64,000 nucleotides of DNA from Todiramphus chloris collaris (taxonomy: Eukaryota > Chordata > Aves > Coraciiformes > Alcedinidae), in contig JANVCC010000030.1 of assembly GCA_025345505.1 (NCBI GenBank), positions 11,604,166 to 11,668,165 of the forward strand, written 5' to 3'. The notes beneath the pieces are model-generated. The model was not told the origin of the DNA. It did no database searches and saw only the letters and a list, made by a program, of their open reading frames with translations. The position numbers and the translations under genes were made by a program. Positions 20,202 to 33,800 of this stretch are shown here, in pieces (the stretch's first letter is position 1; each line of letters starts with the position of its first letter).

Positions 20202-20240
<39 letters not shown>
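20202..20240 (+). repeat. T39 homopolymer at gap edge
   Basis: Thirty-nine T followed by CCCCCAG. Formally this looks like a splice acceptor, but the run abuts the gap and may be a sequencing or assembly artefact. True length is uncertain. Confidence 0.9.
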
Positions 20241-22795
20241 CCCCCAGGGTTTCACTTGCCACTTCAGAAATCTTTGAAACAGGAGGTCGAGTTCCCTCAT
20301 TTCAGGGGTAGGTGTTTGGGTTGCTGTAGTACCTACAAGGCAAGACGCTCTGTGGTCCACAGCTGTCTATCCTAAGAAGCAACCACAGCGTACAGCTTCC
20401 CACTAGGTCTTAAAGATTTCCTGCTCTCCGGTGATTTATATGTGAAATTGCTAGAAGAGGGGAGGCCACACAAAAGATCCCCAAGCCATAGGCTGAGATA
20501 AATGCCTTGTTGTAATATCATTAGAAAAACACCATGTGATGTGCCAAAAATTCTCTGCTGGGGATGAGGGAGAAAGGCATTCCCTTGGGAGGGTGCTGAG
20601 CACCAGGACCGGGCTGGCACTTGTGAGGGGGATGGGGGGGACTGCAGTGCCCTTATTTCCCCTCTCCCAAGTGAAATCACTCCCTTCTTCTCACGCTGGA
20701 GTCGCAGTTTGCAGGGTGCTCCCCTGGGAAGTCAGTGGGAGGCTGGCAGGCACGCAGGCGATGCAGTGTTGGTGGGCCAGGTCACGCTGGGAACTGTGGG
20801 GTCCCCCCAAGCTTAAAGTCTGTGACTCAGGAGATGCTGATTTTGCTTTACAGCTTTCTGTAACTCCAGTCATCTCTGTCCTAAACCGGAGAGGACCTCA
20901 TTTCCTGCTCAGTGCTCTGCCAACCACAAGGTCTTTTCATACGGCTGCCAGGGGTGCCTGGCTGCGGGAAGGACAGTCAGTGTTTGTCACCAGGGAATGA
21001 GCTGGCATCATAGCTCTAATCTGAGTCAACAACCTGGCTAGCCCTGAGCATGACTTCATAAATCATGCTATCTAATTGAAAGACACATGCTTATATATAC
21101 AGTGTTGTTCAAAAAGAATGCAAAAATTAAAATAAAATGCAACAAACACTTGTTTCCTTCCCACTAGCCTATTACTCAGTCACCTGGTTGTTTCAATCTA
21201 CATTATTTCATGCAGAAAAAAGAAAAAAAGGAAAACATAAAACCATCTTGTATAGACATAATAAAACCACAAATGACAAGTGAAAAAAATTCATCTCTTA
21301 ATGAGAGGCTTCGCCTTTTTCTAACATATCCCTAATAACAGGAAAACAATCTCTTAAGTGTTTTAAATTTAAATTGTTTTCATGTTTAATTCAAATTTCT
21401 AAATAATATTATCATGTGTCTACGTATGTATTTAGCATCGAGGCATATGATATTTCAAAGCAATTGAACTAGTTCTGAAAGGAGGAAGGATCCTTTACCA
21501 TGTGCGCATTCACTTTTTTTAGTGTTGGTTAGTAAACCTATCGCCTTTTTGGCATCCTTCCAGCAGAAGTGAAAAGTAAATCTGTGACAAAAGATGAGTT
21601 ACGTGTTTTTTGCTTTTCACACCCAAATCTCCTACTTTATTTTTTCACCTCTAGGATCTGCGGGATCTCCCCCTGTGAGAGGCAGCTCAGCAGCTCTGTC
21701 CACTCTGCCATCTCAGCACTGCCAGTGGAGAAGCCCAGGAGAAGGCAGACAGTGGCTGAGCATCAATTTGAATATCCATATTTAACTCTTCAAACAACAG
21801 AAGATACTTCAAAACCATGTGTGAGACAAAATGCCATTAGACTCTGAATCATTAAATCTCTGTTTAGCTGTACTCCAGAAATGAGCAGTTCATAACAAAC
21901 GGGGTATTCTGATTGACAGTTTGCCATCAGGAGCCCTTAAGTAGGATTTTTCCAGCGATAACACAGTGTACTCTTCAGTGCTCCCTTTCGCAAGATGCTA
22001 TTTCAAGTATAGGAGCACAAGGAAAATTTGCATAAAAGGTTTATATATAATACGTGATTGCTCTGAAATTAAGAAGTACCAGTTTTCCCCTTGTTGTTTT
22101 AGAAATAAGGAGTGCACTTTGTTTTCTTGTTTACATAACGTGCTCTCTGATCCCTTGATGTGTTTCAAGCATTTTCTGTCAACATCACCAGACCTTGCTT
22201 ACCTGGTAAATTTTATGTGTGACAATGATTAGTGTTCAAAGTGGCTGAAAAAACCAGCAGTAATGATGTCTGACAACTTGTTGGGGTTTTTTTTTTTCCT
22301 TAAATAATATTTCATGGTACATTAAGTGGGTTATGCAGTCTCTTCTTAAGAGACCAAAGCAACGTATTGCTGCATACTTAATGTTTCATCAAGCAGCTAG
22401 TTTTTAAAAGCAAAAAGGCCGAAGGCAGCATGGAATCCTTCCCTGAGCCTTTTCTCAGTTTATTCTGAATTTGATAAGGAATGGTAATAATTTGGAGACA
22501 GATATGGAAAGAAAAATAAATATTATTTCAAAATAAACCTCTTAGTGTGTCATTTGCAATCACAGCAGATACTAGAAATGCTATTCGTTAAATCCACTGA
22601 ACATTACTTTATCAGAAGTTGAAATGGTTTTAGCCAAACTGCTTTCTTGATGTTCACTTTGGATGTACCAGTTGGAGCCAGGGCAGCCCAAGGAGAGAAG
22701 CAAACAATTAAAACATTTACGTATTTGATTCTGGATAGACATCCCTACAAGGTAGGTTTAAACATTTCTTTTCCTTCTTAATTTTTTTTTCTTCT

Positions 22796-22797
<2 letters not shown>
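20241..22797. other. CpG-poor AT-rich noncoding DNA
   Basis: Composition changes markedly from the left side of the gap: CpG becomes rare and no island occurs. I see no exon, RNA gene or recognisable transposon. The open frames are short and chance-like. Confidence 0.45.

Positions 22798-22826
<29 letters not shown>
22798..22826 (+). repeat. T29 homopolymer / pyrimidine tract
   Basis: Twenty-nine T preceded by CTTCTTC and followed by CAG. It is the polypyrimidine part of the acceptor-like site used to define the candidate exon that follows. Confidence 0.9.
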
Positions 22827-22829
22827 CAG

Positions 22830-23199
22830 TAAGAAGGATAAGCTTGGAGTGCCCAGTCACCGTGGTAACTGCCAGAAAAATTCTCCTGAAGTTTGAAGAG
22901 GTCAGCTAACGGGGTCAACAACTCTGGCCTCTCTCTGAGCTGGGCCTGGCAGGCTCCATCCTGCGGTTGGGGTGTTAGCGCAGGCTGAGCCCTGGGAGGT
23001 GGACCATTCCAGCTCTGATATAAATTTTTTGAGTCAGTTCACGGCCTGGACTCTCCAGGTGGCCTCCAAAATCGATTGTGACCTTGTGACCCTGTCTAAC
23101 GGAGGCATAGCATCCAACCTAAGTAAGGATTTAGCCAGGAACGACAGCTTTCCACTGAGTGTTATTGGGGACAGTACAAACAGTTTTGGAAGCAAGGAG
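22830..23199 (+). other. Weak candidate exon (acceptor- and donor-like edges)
   Basis: The segment starts after a long T tract plus CAG and ends before GAG|GTAGGT, with a second GTATGA donor-like site 4 bases on. The last 260 bases are open in one + frame from about 22939 up to the donor, reading as a Ser/Leu/Asn-rich peptide of mixed composition that I do not recognise. An in-frame stop at 22936-22938 means any coding use would need a start within the exon or a shorter exon. It could equally be a noncoding exon or chance. Long T tracts before CAG are common in noncoding DNA. Confidence 0.15.
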
Positions 23200-23229
23200 G
23201 TAGGTATGAGGAGTAGAGGTCATTAAAAG

Positions 23230-25413
23230 CATATTAAAAAACAATTTTAAAAATGGTTGTTAGGGGAAAGTTTTTATTAGCAGTAATCATTCCTTAAATA
23301 GACTCTTCTAGCAACTAATTTTTTCCTTCCTCACAACATTGTATCAAGTATTTCAGTGCATTAATATATGAAAAAATTTGCACTTTATGTATTCCAAAAG
23401 AAACTAATATTTTATCTACCTCTAGATTTTGAACCTGTAAATGAAGCTAACTGAAATGTGTTAAACTAGATGTCTCTGAAGCATGTTTTTTTCCTTAATA
23501 TCATAAAAAACCATGAATCTGCTTATTAAAGCAGGTTGTTTATTTTAGGAAGTAACTGCTCTAATATGTGCATTCTTTTTAGATTCAAAAGGCTCTTAAT
23601 CCACGTAGTTTTATTTTTAAAATAGTAAATTAAGTAACATTTATAATAGTCTGGAACGAAAATGTGAGAGCTTGACAGGCTAGTTCCTGTACTGATTTGT
23701 AATACAAATAGACAAGCCACAAATTTGGTTATGTATTTTTGTAGAAGAAAACTGTGGTCATGCTAAGATCGTATTTAGAGAGAATATGATATTTTTTTTC
23801 TTTCTTTAAGATTTTAAGCCACAAACTATGTGGGGGAGGGAGAGGCTACTGCAGAGGTCTGATTTTGTTATCAAATCTAGTAACTTGCCCTTCCGAACAA
23901 GTGGATTTGCTTTGTGTTTTATACCCTCTTCTACAAAACCTCAGCTCTGCGTACATTGCTCACACGAGGAACCAGCAGTCATCAGATGAGTAACTTGACC
24001 TACACTGAAGCCCAGTCTCCCAGGTAGAAAATGCTCTCAGACTTTAAGTGACTTTAAAACTGCTCTGAAGGAAGAAAATGGCATTAATATTTTCTTCCAG
24101 ATTTAGAAAAATTATGGAAACTTATCCCCGTGGGAATCTTGCCTAAACACTTCCGGTTCCTCACAGGACAGGGCCTGGCTCTGACGTCCTTCTTCCCAGT
24201 CAGTCAGTTACCTGTTGAGCAGTTCCCTTGAGGCTGGAGGGGCTGTGCAGAGATTGGTCTATTAAATACGATTCAGGTTAAGAGTCTGAGCTGCTCTGCA
24301 TGCTAAATATCTGTACTGCTGAGAAGTCCCATAGGTTACAACAGCTGGAGTCTCCTGCCCTTACTTGCAGTAGTATCTTGCTGAGCAGAGAGTCCACAAA
24401 AATCCATGGATGCCTGTGGGCCAAGGTCCTACCTCGTATAGGGCTAGCATAATCTGCGCCAGTGGGATTATTTGAAGAGCAGGTGCTAATTACTAGGAAT
24501 AAGAAGGAGGGCAGAACTGTGCCCTAAAATAATTGAGGGTCCAGACCTGCATGTGCAGATATCAATGGTGTCACTCTATCACTCTATTTAATTCCACCCT
24601 GAACACTAATCATAGCTGCTGCTTGTTGTTTTTTAACAGAATTATGCCGAAAACAGTTTATTCACTTCAGCAAGTGTGTTGATTCAGGGCAGTGCCTTGG
24701 CAAGACAACCAACAGCCCTTGGTGAAAACCAGCATATTTACTTGGTTTTCAAAAAAGGACATTTAAAAATAGGAATGATGAGCAGCTGGAAGGTGAAACT
24801 TCACTATCTGCAAAAACATCTGCAGAATTTTTAGCAGTTTTTTTTTTTTTTTTTTTCATACTTGTATCTCATTTGTAGTGTGAGCATACAGTGCACCAGT
24901 TCTACCTGACAAACGGGATCACTTCTAAAACAGATGATACAACTATTCCACTAGAACTTTTGGACCAAAATTGCCCCAGATTCACTGCAAAGCCACAGGC
25001 TTGGAATGAGGAATCACTGGGAGAGGGAATGACAAGGGGATCTCAAGAGCTTGGACTTGCTGCAGATTCTTTAGTGTTGATTTTTGTAGAGCCTATTGAA
25101 TTTATAATTAACTGCAAATCTACAAAAGTAGCTTGAAACAGGCCCTGGGCTCGTGTCTTTTGTACCTCTTCACGTTGTTCAGTTGTTCATCCATATCCTG
25201 GGATGAGAAGTGCCCGGAGGTGCATATGTTAGCAGTAGCTGTGGTAAGACTATTTGTCTTCCTCTTCCCCTTCAGCACAGCTCAGTGCTCACTCAGATTC
25301 TTTTGATTCCTTAAAATACTTTCTGAAGTGCGGGCTCTTTTAGTTTTAATGGAGTGATATATATGAATGGGCTTAATACAGTGTTAGAGATGAATACTCA
25401 GAATCACCAAAGG
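23230..25413. other. Noncoding AT-rich DNA
   Basis: No exon or RNA gene is recognised. A T17 run lies near 24840-24856. CpG is very rare. Nothing else specific is seen. Confidence 0.45.
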
Positions 25414-25421
25414 CCCTGGAC

Positions 25422-25883
25422 TGGTGGTTCCCAGCCTCCCTCCTATGGATGACTGATAATCATGAGGCCTTGGCAAGTTTGCTGCAGGTGGTCTGTGGAA
25501 CTGTATTAAATAATAATGTTCATAGTCTTCAATTAAAATTTTGATGAGAAGAGTGTGTGGCAGTCTGCAAGAAAAATCTGAGAGCTGAGAGTAATGTACT
25601 AGGCTGAAAGCTCTGAGGATGTCTGCTTTGCAGGAATGCATCTCAGCCTGTGGTCCATGAGGCATTAGAAGGCATTTTGAGAATGTCTTCAAATTAAATA
25701 CATGCCCAGTTAAATGAATGCACTTTATTACTCATGCAGGCAAGCAAAAGAAGAACAACAAAACAAAACCCACTTAAAAATAAAATGAAGGAAATAAAGG
25801 TAATAAATGAATGCTGAAGCCTCAGCCTAGTTTGTGTTTGCTGGTATCTAAATGCCACATTCCACCAAGACTGGGAGGCACTG
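25422..25883. mobile_element. Possible degraded hAT-like MITE
   Basis: The 5' edge reads TGGTGGTTCCCAG (25422-25434). The reverse complement of the 3' edge (25871-25883) reads CAGTGCCTCCCAG, matching at 9 of 13 positions. Both resemble the CAGTGGTTCCCA-type termini of Charlie-like hAT elements. The flanking octamers, CCCTGGAC (25414-25421) and CTCTAGAA (25884-25891), match at 5 of 8, suggestive of an eroded 8-bp target duplication. The 462-bp interior has no transposase. The evidence is weak, as short imperfect inverted repeats arise by chance. Confidence 0.25.
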
Positions 25884-25891
25884 CTCTAGAA

Positions 25892-27436
25892 GGCAGCATG
25901 TTGCCACAGCCTGGATCAGGGCTGGCAAAGTTCTGCATATTCTGGAGGAAGTGGGGAGGGCAAGCAGGCGCCAGGACTTACAGGTGTGCTGGCAGAAGGT
26001 GCTGAACAAGTGCTGCATTTCCTTCTCCTTTTACTTCTCCTCTCTGCCTTGAATGTGTGTGTGGCTGCTGTGCTGAGGAAAAGCCAGACTAATTCTGATC
26101 CTTTTCCCTATTCTGGGTGGACTAAGTCAGAGAAAGCACTTACAGCAGTCTGTGTGGAAGGGTTACAATACAGGTTGATACTTTAGGAGCTATAGGAAGT
26201 TCTTAATCCTTCCCTGCCTATTGGACTGTCATTTACAGACCCGTTATTGTCTCATCTGTTATAAGGATGTTTCCTTACATGAAGGTTCCAAGAGCAACTG
26301 GACTTTGCCTTTGTTCACAGCTATTTCAGTGTGTGGCTTAATGCATATCCAGTATTCTGTTTATGCTTTCACTGCGCTCCTACACAGCAGACTGTACCTA
26401 CACACTGGCTTAGGTGACATCATTCTCAAAACATTAATTTCTAGGTTACTTTTTTTCCTTGATTTGCCTGTGCATCTTGATTTTGCATTAACCTAGTTTC
26501 TTACAGGTAACACATTAAAGCACACGGAACTTTATGCATTTAGTTGGTCATTTCAAGTTCAGTTCTTGTTTGATGAACAGTCACACTTGCTTGTAAAAGC
26601 TTCTATGTGTTATTTTTTCACTATTTATTTTTATTAAAAAAAAAAAGTCTTGCTATCTAACAAGAGTGAATTTATTCATGAGCAGAAACAATGGAAGTGT
26701 AGATTATTTGGGATGTATAAAAATTAGTTTGAGGTTAGTAGTGGTTTAAATACAGGTGTTTTTTTTTTATTGCTGTTCATACAGACATCCGTTGTTTTCT
26801 GCTTTGATTTATCTCCATCTCAGCCCCCTTCAGAACCCCATTTCTGGCAATCTGAGCAACACGTGGGGGTCTGGCAGCTTCTGCAGATATTGCCATCTTC
26901 CCCACACTGCTCCTTCTTCTGTGCTGTTACACCAGCTCCACAGCCTGTCATTTCTCAGAAGCCCTTAATGATGCCTTTCGTCTGTCATCTGCCCCACGGC
27001 TCTTCCAGAATCAGATGCTTTTGTCAAAGTTTTTCAAACCAATCTAGAAATAGATAGTGAAATAAAAGCAGGTGATCTGGTGACTGGGTGATTGTGTGAC
27101 ATTCTGCCCTGCCTTGGGCAGATTACAGACCTGCTCCAGAGCTCAGCTCTTTGTCCACATCATAATCATAATCATAACAATGACAAACACTGATAACAAC
27201 AACAACTTTGCAAAATGGTTTTATATGTCTGAAAGATTTGATGCAAATTAAAGGCTACCTAGATTTTGTCAAACCTAACTCTACTTAACACTCCCCACCT
27301 TCTCCACAGCTGTCTTTCAGCTGCTGAAGATTTGCCAATGAGCCTTTTAGAGTCAGGCTTTTTATTTATGTCTTGTATATAGAGACATTTGGACTTGTAA
27401 ATTACCCTTGTGTTCATAACATGCATAGCAGCACTG
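25892..27436. other. Noncoding AT-rich DNA
   Basis: Contains an ATAATC/AACAAC triplet-like simple stretch at about 27160-27205 and an A run near 26636. No gene is recognised. Confidence 0.45.
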
Positions 27437-27470
27437 ATATATATATATATATTATTTTTTTTTTTCCTTT
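27437..27470 (+). repeat. (TA)n microsatellite plus T run
   Basis: About eight TA units followed by ATTATT and an eleven-base T run. This is simple sequence that generates a spurious Ile/Tyr frame on either strand. Confidence 0.85.
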
Positions 27471-27775
27471 TTTTCCCAGGCACGTTCCCACTTTGCTGAA
27501 AAAAGCCACCCCTGAACAAACTACAAACAGCCTGATAATGCAGGGTCTTGAGTGCCCGGTAACCTTTGTGTGCTCCAGGCAGCACCCAGCTTTATCACGG
27601 TCGTTAGTGGGCCAGCGCACATCGAAACGTGTGATCTGTTTCTTCCCGAGCCCCGGTTATGCCTTGCTTAGCAGTTCTTCTCGTTGGTGAGTTGCTCTTG
27701 TAGTTTCCAGTTATGTAACCCATCTCATTTTGTGAATATGTGAATTTAACAGCTGTCAGTGTCAGCAGCGGTTGC

Positions 27776-27846
27776 GGGGGGTGGGGTTTTTTGTGGGTTT
27801 TGTTGGGTTTTTGGGGGGGGGGGGTTGTTTTTTTTTTTTTTTTTTT
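27776..27846 (+). repeat. T/G-rich low-complexity tract with G12 run
   Basis: GTGGGGTTTT, GGGTTTTG and TTGGGTTTTT words lead to a G12 run (27813-27824), then a T19 run. It is G4-capable on the + strand and is the complement in texture of the A/C-rich tracts of the left half. Confidence 0.85.
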
Positions 27847-30800
27847 GGCAAGCTGGCATTACTCATCAGTCTCATGGTAGTTTTGTTTGAAAAATGCTTG
27901 TGTTAGAAAAAGTGGATTTATCAGCTCAGCACTGTATGGTGCTAGCATGCAGCACAACAAAAGACAAGTGCTCATTTCAGTAAGGCTTGCAGCATTTCAT
28001 GGGGCCCCCAAATAGGCTGAACAAGGCTTCTCTGGCAGCTAACCCCAAGTACAGTGGGAAATTGTTAAAGCGGCAGTGTCACTGCCTGGAAAAGGGATGC
28101 ACTTTTCTTCCATCGTGTATTGATGCTTTTTTTTCTCTCTTTTTTTTTCCCTCTCCTTTTTTTTTATGAAGACTGTAAACTGCATTAGGAATTTCACTGA
28201 ATGTTGGAGAGAAAAGAGGCCTAACTAAAAAGATTGTGCTCACAGGAGTGATTTTTTTCTCTTGGTTTCTTGGAGCACAGACCAAACTGTCAGGTTGTCC
28301 TTCCGAATGTGGGTCTGTTTTATAGAGAAAAATAAGATCCTTGCAGCTTTTTCAAGTAATATTACAAAGTCAATCGTGCTTCAGCCTTTCAGGGAAAAGT
28401 CATTCTTTGTTTAAATCAGTTTATTTTCAGAATGATTTGCTGCACTTAGACTTTCTTTTGTGACTGCTCTTTCAGAATGCAAATACAACCTGGAGAGTTT
28501 TCTGTATTTAACTGAATGTGTTAGGTGGTTAAAACCATGTTGTAAAAACAGTATTGCATAATGCAAATGTGTCACATCCTTTGTTCACATATATTTAAAA
28601 CAAATGTACTTTTCAGTATATATTTATTTATTCTCTGTGTTTACACTCCATACAGATGGTGAAGACAAACCAGTGAGTTTCATTTTTGCTGAAAAATTGT
28701 GTTTTACATTTTCAGGTTCTCACACACTGGCAAGATACTATAAACCCCATGTGACAAAGATCAGAGGCAAATACTTCTTTGAAGAAATCTTTGTCATTAG
28801 CTGTATTGTAATATTTTTAAAAGGTTCAATTTTATAAAATGCAAATTCTGGAATAATTGTTCTTCCGCAAGCCTTTATGGTCTCTGTAGCTGCATAGTTA
28901 ATCTACCAGCCACCTCTACTCAGGTATCCAACAGAAGTCAGCACTGGGTAAAACACATCTTCAAAGATGAGTTACATCTATTTTTAACTTTTATTTTCTA
29001 AAATGTGGTTGTTTACCATAAGTTGTATCCAGACAACATATTTAAACATGCACACTTCTAAAGCAGCAGAATTGGCAAATGCATCCCCCACACAGACATA
29101 CACACATTTCCATGTGTTCACCTTCCACATATAGGTGTAGACTATAGATATAGTATAGACTGCTGTGTCTGGGTGCATGCAGCTGCCATCTCATCTGCTG
29201 CTTTACCATGGAGAGAGGTGGCTACAGTCAACTGTCTGTTCTCTGCAAGGACAGAGGTTTGTGTTTATTGACTGCTGGAAAGCCTGTAACACTTCAGAGA
29301 GAGATGTAGAGGCCAGAGACATAAATTCACTCCAGCATCATGTTGTGTCTGTACACACAGCAAGGCCCCTCTAGTCCCCACACCCCTGCCCACACTGTCC
29401 TGCAGCATCCCGTGGGCATACACAAAGCAACCAGCTCTGGGTACCAAGAGCTCACTGTGATTAACCTGTTGGCTTTCAGACCTGTCGGAAGGCAGGGCTG
29501 TGGTAGCTGGCAAGATGTTTGCATTTCAGCTTGGTACCCAGAAAACAGAATACTTTCTGGATTGTTTCTGAAGAAGTGTGGACAAATTGGAGACCTTTGG
29601 TCCTTAGCCAGCCAGATAACACACCAGAATAATGCTTCAGGGAAACAGGGAAGATGTTCAGTTCTTTCTCCCTTGACAGGAGTAAATTAGAAAGCTATGG
29701 AGAGACACCAAGGACAGATGGGGGAACAAGGCTTTGAGAGCATGAAAACTGTTGGAGATTTTCTACCACTGATACTCTGATGCTCTTTATCTTGTTCCCA
29801 TGCAGGGCAAGGTTGTGCAGAGACTTCTCTCTGCCCCCACCAGCAGTGTTAGTGAATATTTCCTTCATGACTCACTGAACTCTGATGTTTGTAGCCCATC
29901 CTCTGGCAAGCAACTGGCAGAGCACTCAGGACCAGGTACACTATAAGACCCAGGTGTAAGTCTAAGAAATGCATTTGGAAAGGCCCCGAAAAGGTTCTAT
30001 CAGTAACTGCAGAGGTGGCTATTTCAACATGGAGGGCAGGTACTGAAACATTTCTCCCACACCTACCCCAGCAAAGTTGTGGTCATTGACTCGAGCGACA
30101 GAGGAATGGGAGATGGGGATGGCTCAGACCAAACTCCCTTAAGCTTGATGGGTGAGATCTTGAACATAGAGCCTATGACATTAAAGACTTTACAAAAGCA
30201 ACAATGCCAGTTTAAAACCAACCTCCCACATTACCAGCAGCTTCAGCAGGTGTAACGTGATCCAGCGGCCCAAGCCAGCAAGTAAACAAACTGCTGCCTT
30301 CCGAACAAATTGCACCAGAGAAATGCTCCTAACCGAGAATTACAGTGGATATTTGTGCTAAGCAAGCTGTGCTGCTATTGAAAGACCTGTGAAAATGGAC
30401 AGGCTTCTGTGACTGTTAATTCTCCTTATTCCTCACAGGTGTTTCCCTCTACACCCAGCACAAGGTAGGGAAAAAAGTCCCTAATAAGCCTGTAAAGGGC
30501 CTGATCTGGCTCCTTGCACTTTGGTGGGATTGGTTACCGGGTTTCCCTAAGCCAGAGGAAACTGCTTCAAGACTGCAAAGCCAGAGAGCAACATTTAATA
30601 GTTTCCCAAAGGAAGCTGCTACCCTGCTCTTCCACTGTGTTCCCAGCCCCACTTCTAGTGAGCAATATTAACTTAAGGGCTTTTTTCTTGGCTACAACAT
30701 TGGTCACTTTTTCTTCGTTCAACACCAACACTTAAGCCTCCCAGCTATGGGGAATTCTCCCTCTGTAGACAGCCTTACTATACCCAGACCTTCTCTGGCT

Positions 30801-33800
30801 GTTGCCTTGGGTCCAGCTGAACAGAGGTTGGATGCACCATTTTAAATCATCTTGATGTCACTGCCTGGCTCCCTAGCTGGGAGAAGTGCATAAAAATAAA
30901 AAAGGTGCATCTGTCCAAGTAGAGCCTGGACCTTGACAAGTATTACAGTCTTGGCAGGCTCTAAGACTCACTGCAGAGTCCTTGGAATGGGCAGACTGTG
31001 GGCATACTATACTTTGGTACCAGCAGTCCAGCTCTGCTCCAGTGTTTCTGCCTCCCAGCCTGGGTTCCATCCTGCTCCAGAGAGCATCTCCCCCCTCCCC
31101 ATGCCCACACTGCTGTTGCTCATGAGTTATGATAACATATAAGCAGCTTAGAGAATTCTTATCGGAGTAAGTTGAACACAATGCAACATTTAACTCTTAA
31201 TGACAGGCACCTCTGACTGTGAGTGACATGCTATAAATTATGTTTGAACTGGATTTTTTTTTTTTCAGAGGCAGATATTCCCTCTGCCACCCAGTCAGTC
31301 CTGTAATGTTGCACTTGTGGCCTTAATCCCACTTGGATGTGTGCCCTGCTGCCTCCACTTTCCGTCACTTGGGTACTTTAGTATTCTTGAACAAGTGAAC
31401 AATCTTTGTTTCTGTACCTTATTAGGCCAAAGACCATAGCAGCTAGCGATGGCATCAGCAGGCCCTGCAGGCAGGATTCTCTGCAGACACAGCCAACCTC
31501 CAACAAACCCCTTTTTATCCTCCTGTTTCTAGGAAGAATTATGATGGTGGTGCCCTGCTGTTGATCAGTCAAATCTGTGGTAGGCCTAGAGATAAGTCCT
31601 GTAAGTGTGGTGTACTGTAAAACAGCGGCTCCCATTCATTAGTAGCTTGTGTGTAATAAACCACCCAAAGGAGGGGGATGGGGAGGGAGAGGGATGAGCA
31701 GCTGCAAGTATGCAGGAACAAACAACACAACTCATTCTTGGGAGCCAAAACTTTCTAATTTGCTGCTGGGGTGCTGGGAGCACTCAAATTCTTTTTGATA
31801 ATATGCTCGTGCCCTCAGTGTCTCTCCCTGTGTTTTCTGAGTCCTGCTCTCTTGAGGTCCCCAAGTCTGGGACAGTTTCACTTTGAACCCAAAACACAGA
31901 GGGTAGTTGAACAGGGAGGAGGGAAACACATCAGCTGCTCAGTGTTTGCAGACTCTGGCATAAGAGAGCGGTGGACTCCGAGACAAGTCGTTCTACAGGG
32001 AATGGCTGTTGCACGTATCTGCTTGTGTAGTGAGTAAACAAAGCATCACATGGGCTGCCGAGCAAGCACGAGACTCAGCGCAAACCCATGCGTGTCTGAG
32101 GCATGCAGGAGGAACAGAGTATCTCAAATGTTGTTACTGATTTAGAACCTGGTGGAATATTTAGAAACTTTTCTCTCCCGAGAGCCAAAAAACTCCAAAC
32201 AAACCTCAAATAAGTAATTGCTGAAAAATTATTTGTCTTCATTTCTGCATTTTTTTCACAAGTTCCTGTAAATATTTATTTGAGTATAATATTTCCCCAT
32301 TGAAATTGCTTATAGGAACGTGAATTTAAATGAAATCTGCTAGGTATATTGTAAGATGTTGCATGCATTGAGACACTGGTAGTTCCTAATACTTGCATAG
32401 CTGTGAATAAGTTGGTTCTTTAGGATCTCATCCCTGGACCCTCCAACTACCTGTAGACCAGGCACTGAAGCCATTCAGACCAGGAATTGAAATTATTAAG
32501 TGTTGCACAACTGCTCTTCTAGACCAGACCTTTGTGCTAAAGTTTCTATTGTCACAAGAAAACAAACTTATTTTCAGAGAGATGCTGCTCTGGAGGACTG
32601 CTGTACCCTTGCAGGAGATGACAGTGACTGCTTTTTCACAGTGATGTGCCAGGCTGTGACGGTGCTTGGACTGTCTCCTAATGTTTGTATAGACAAGGGC
32701 TACTTTAATGGCACATTCAGGCTTGGGCCAAACTGCAAATGCTGTTTATGTAGACAAGGCAAAATCACAGATTTGAGGTTTTCCACTTTCCCACAGGAGG
32801 TCTATCTTTCTTTTTCCTCTCTGGGAGGAGCTCTGTGCTGTAAAGTAGCCAGGGTCTTAAGCTCTGAAATGAGAGGTGCATCTGCCAGACTGCTGCTTGG
32901 TAAAGCTACCCAGTGGGCTGAGGTAACAATATCCTGAAGAGCCCTTCCATAAATCCACAAAATAGTGTTAACTAAATCTGGGCACAAAATGGTTTTCTTA
33001 TCTTCTGAAAGTTTAGGTAGCCCACCACTATGAGTTTCAATTGTGGCATTCTTGTGGTGTTGACAAAGTCAAAGTAAGTTGGTATTTTGATTTTCCTTCT
33101 CCAGACTAGGTAGATAGGTAGGTATGTAGGTATGTACTTTTGTAATCAAAATTCTCCATCAGTGCCCACTTTCTGCATGAAGCCTGATCTCACCACTACT
33201 TGCTGTTTCCAGGTTGTCCACCTAGAGTTGCAAGGAGGAGGACTTCATGGGAATTTGTTCATAACTTCTCAAAGGAAATGACAAAGGTGACACCTCTGGT
33301 AATTGCCACGTGCCTTTACTGTGTAAGCAGATGGGTCTGTTAGGAGAAAACTGTCAGCTGAAAAACTCCAACACTGGTCTTTGTGCATTTCCTGTGAAAT
33401 AATGTTACGTATCACACAGTAGTTATTAAGAGCAGAGACCTTTGATGGATCTGCTCCCCTGAAAGTAGAGAACATACAGCAGTTACCTACCTGCTGTCAG
33501 CAAAATATTTGAAGAGAGGAGACCAAAAAATGGAGTGAATGTGCTGAGTAGGTATGAAATCAGGGGAGGAAGTTTTTTTTGAGGGTTGAGCCCCATCTCC
33601 AGCACCAGCAAAGCCATGTAATCCTTCCCATTGCAATTAGAGCTGCAAAATAACCCCCAGGCCAGAGCACTCACACGAGGAGCAATTAGACAAGCTAGAC
33701 AGTGGGAAAAGCTAAAAATAGTAAACAATCTGCCTCCATAAGAATACCTTGAATCACTAGAAAAGGATATTTTATGACTTTCCTGGGAATCAGTTACTGC

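Noticed and set aside
20202..20246. T39-CCCCCAG as a splice acceptor
   Set aside because: The run abuts an assembly gap and is probably a homopolymer artefact. No exon-like sequence follows.
20043..20375. Frames spanning the N gap with Phe or Lys runs
   Set aside because: They translate through N and the T39 run; not real sequence evidence.
19990..22865. GGAGTGCCCAGTYAC word shared near 19998 and 22846
   Set aside because: About 15 bases of similarity with no extension on either side; likely coincidence.
32500..32937. 145-codon + strand frame, Cys-rich
   Set aside because: The Cys spacing fits no zinc-finger or secreted-domain pattern I know. No supporting signals.
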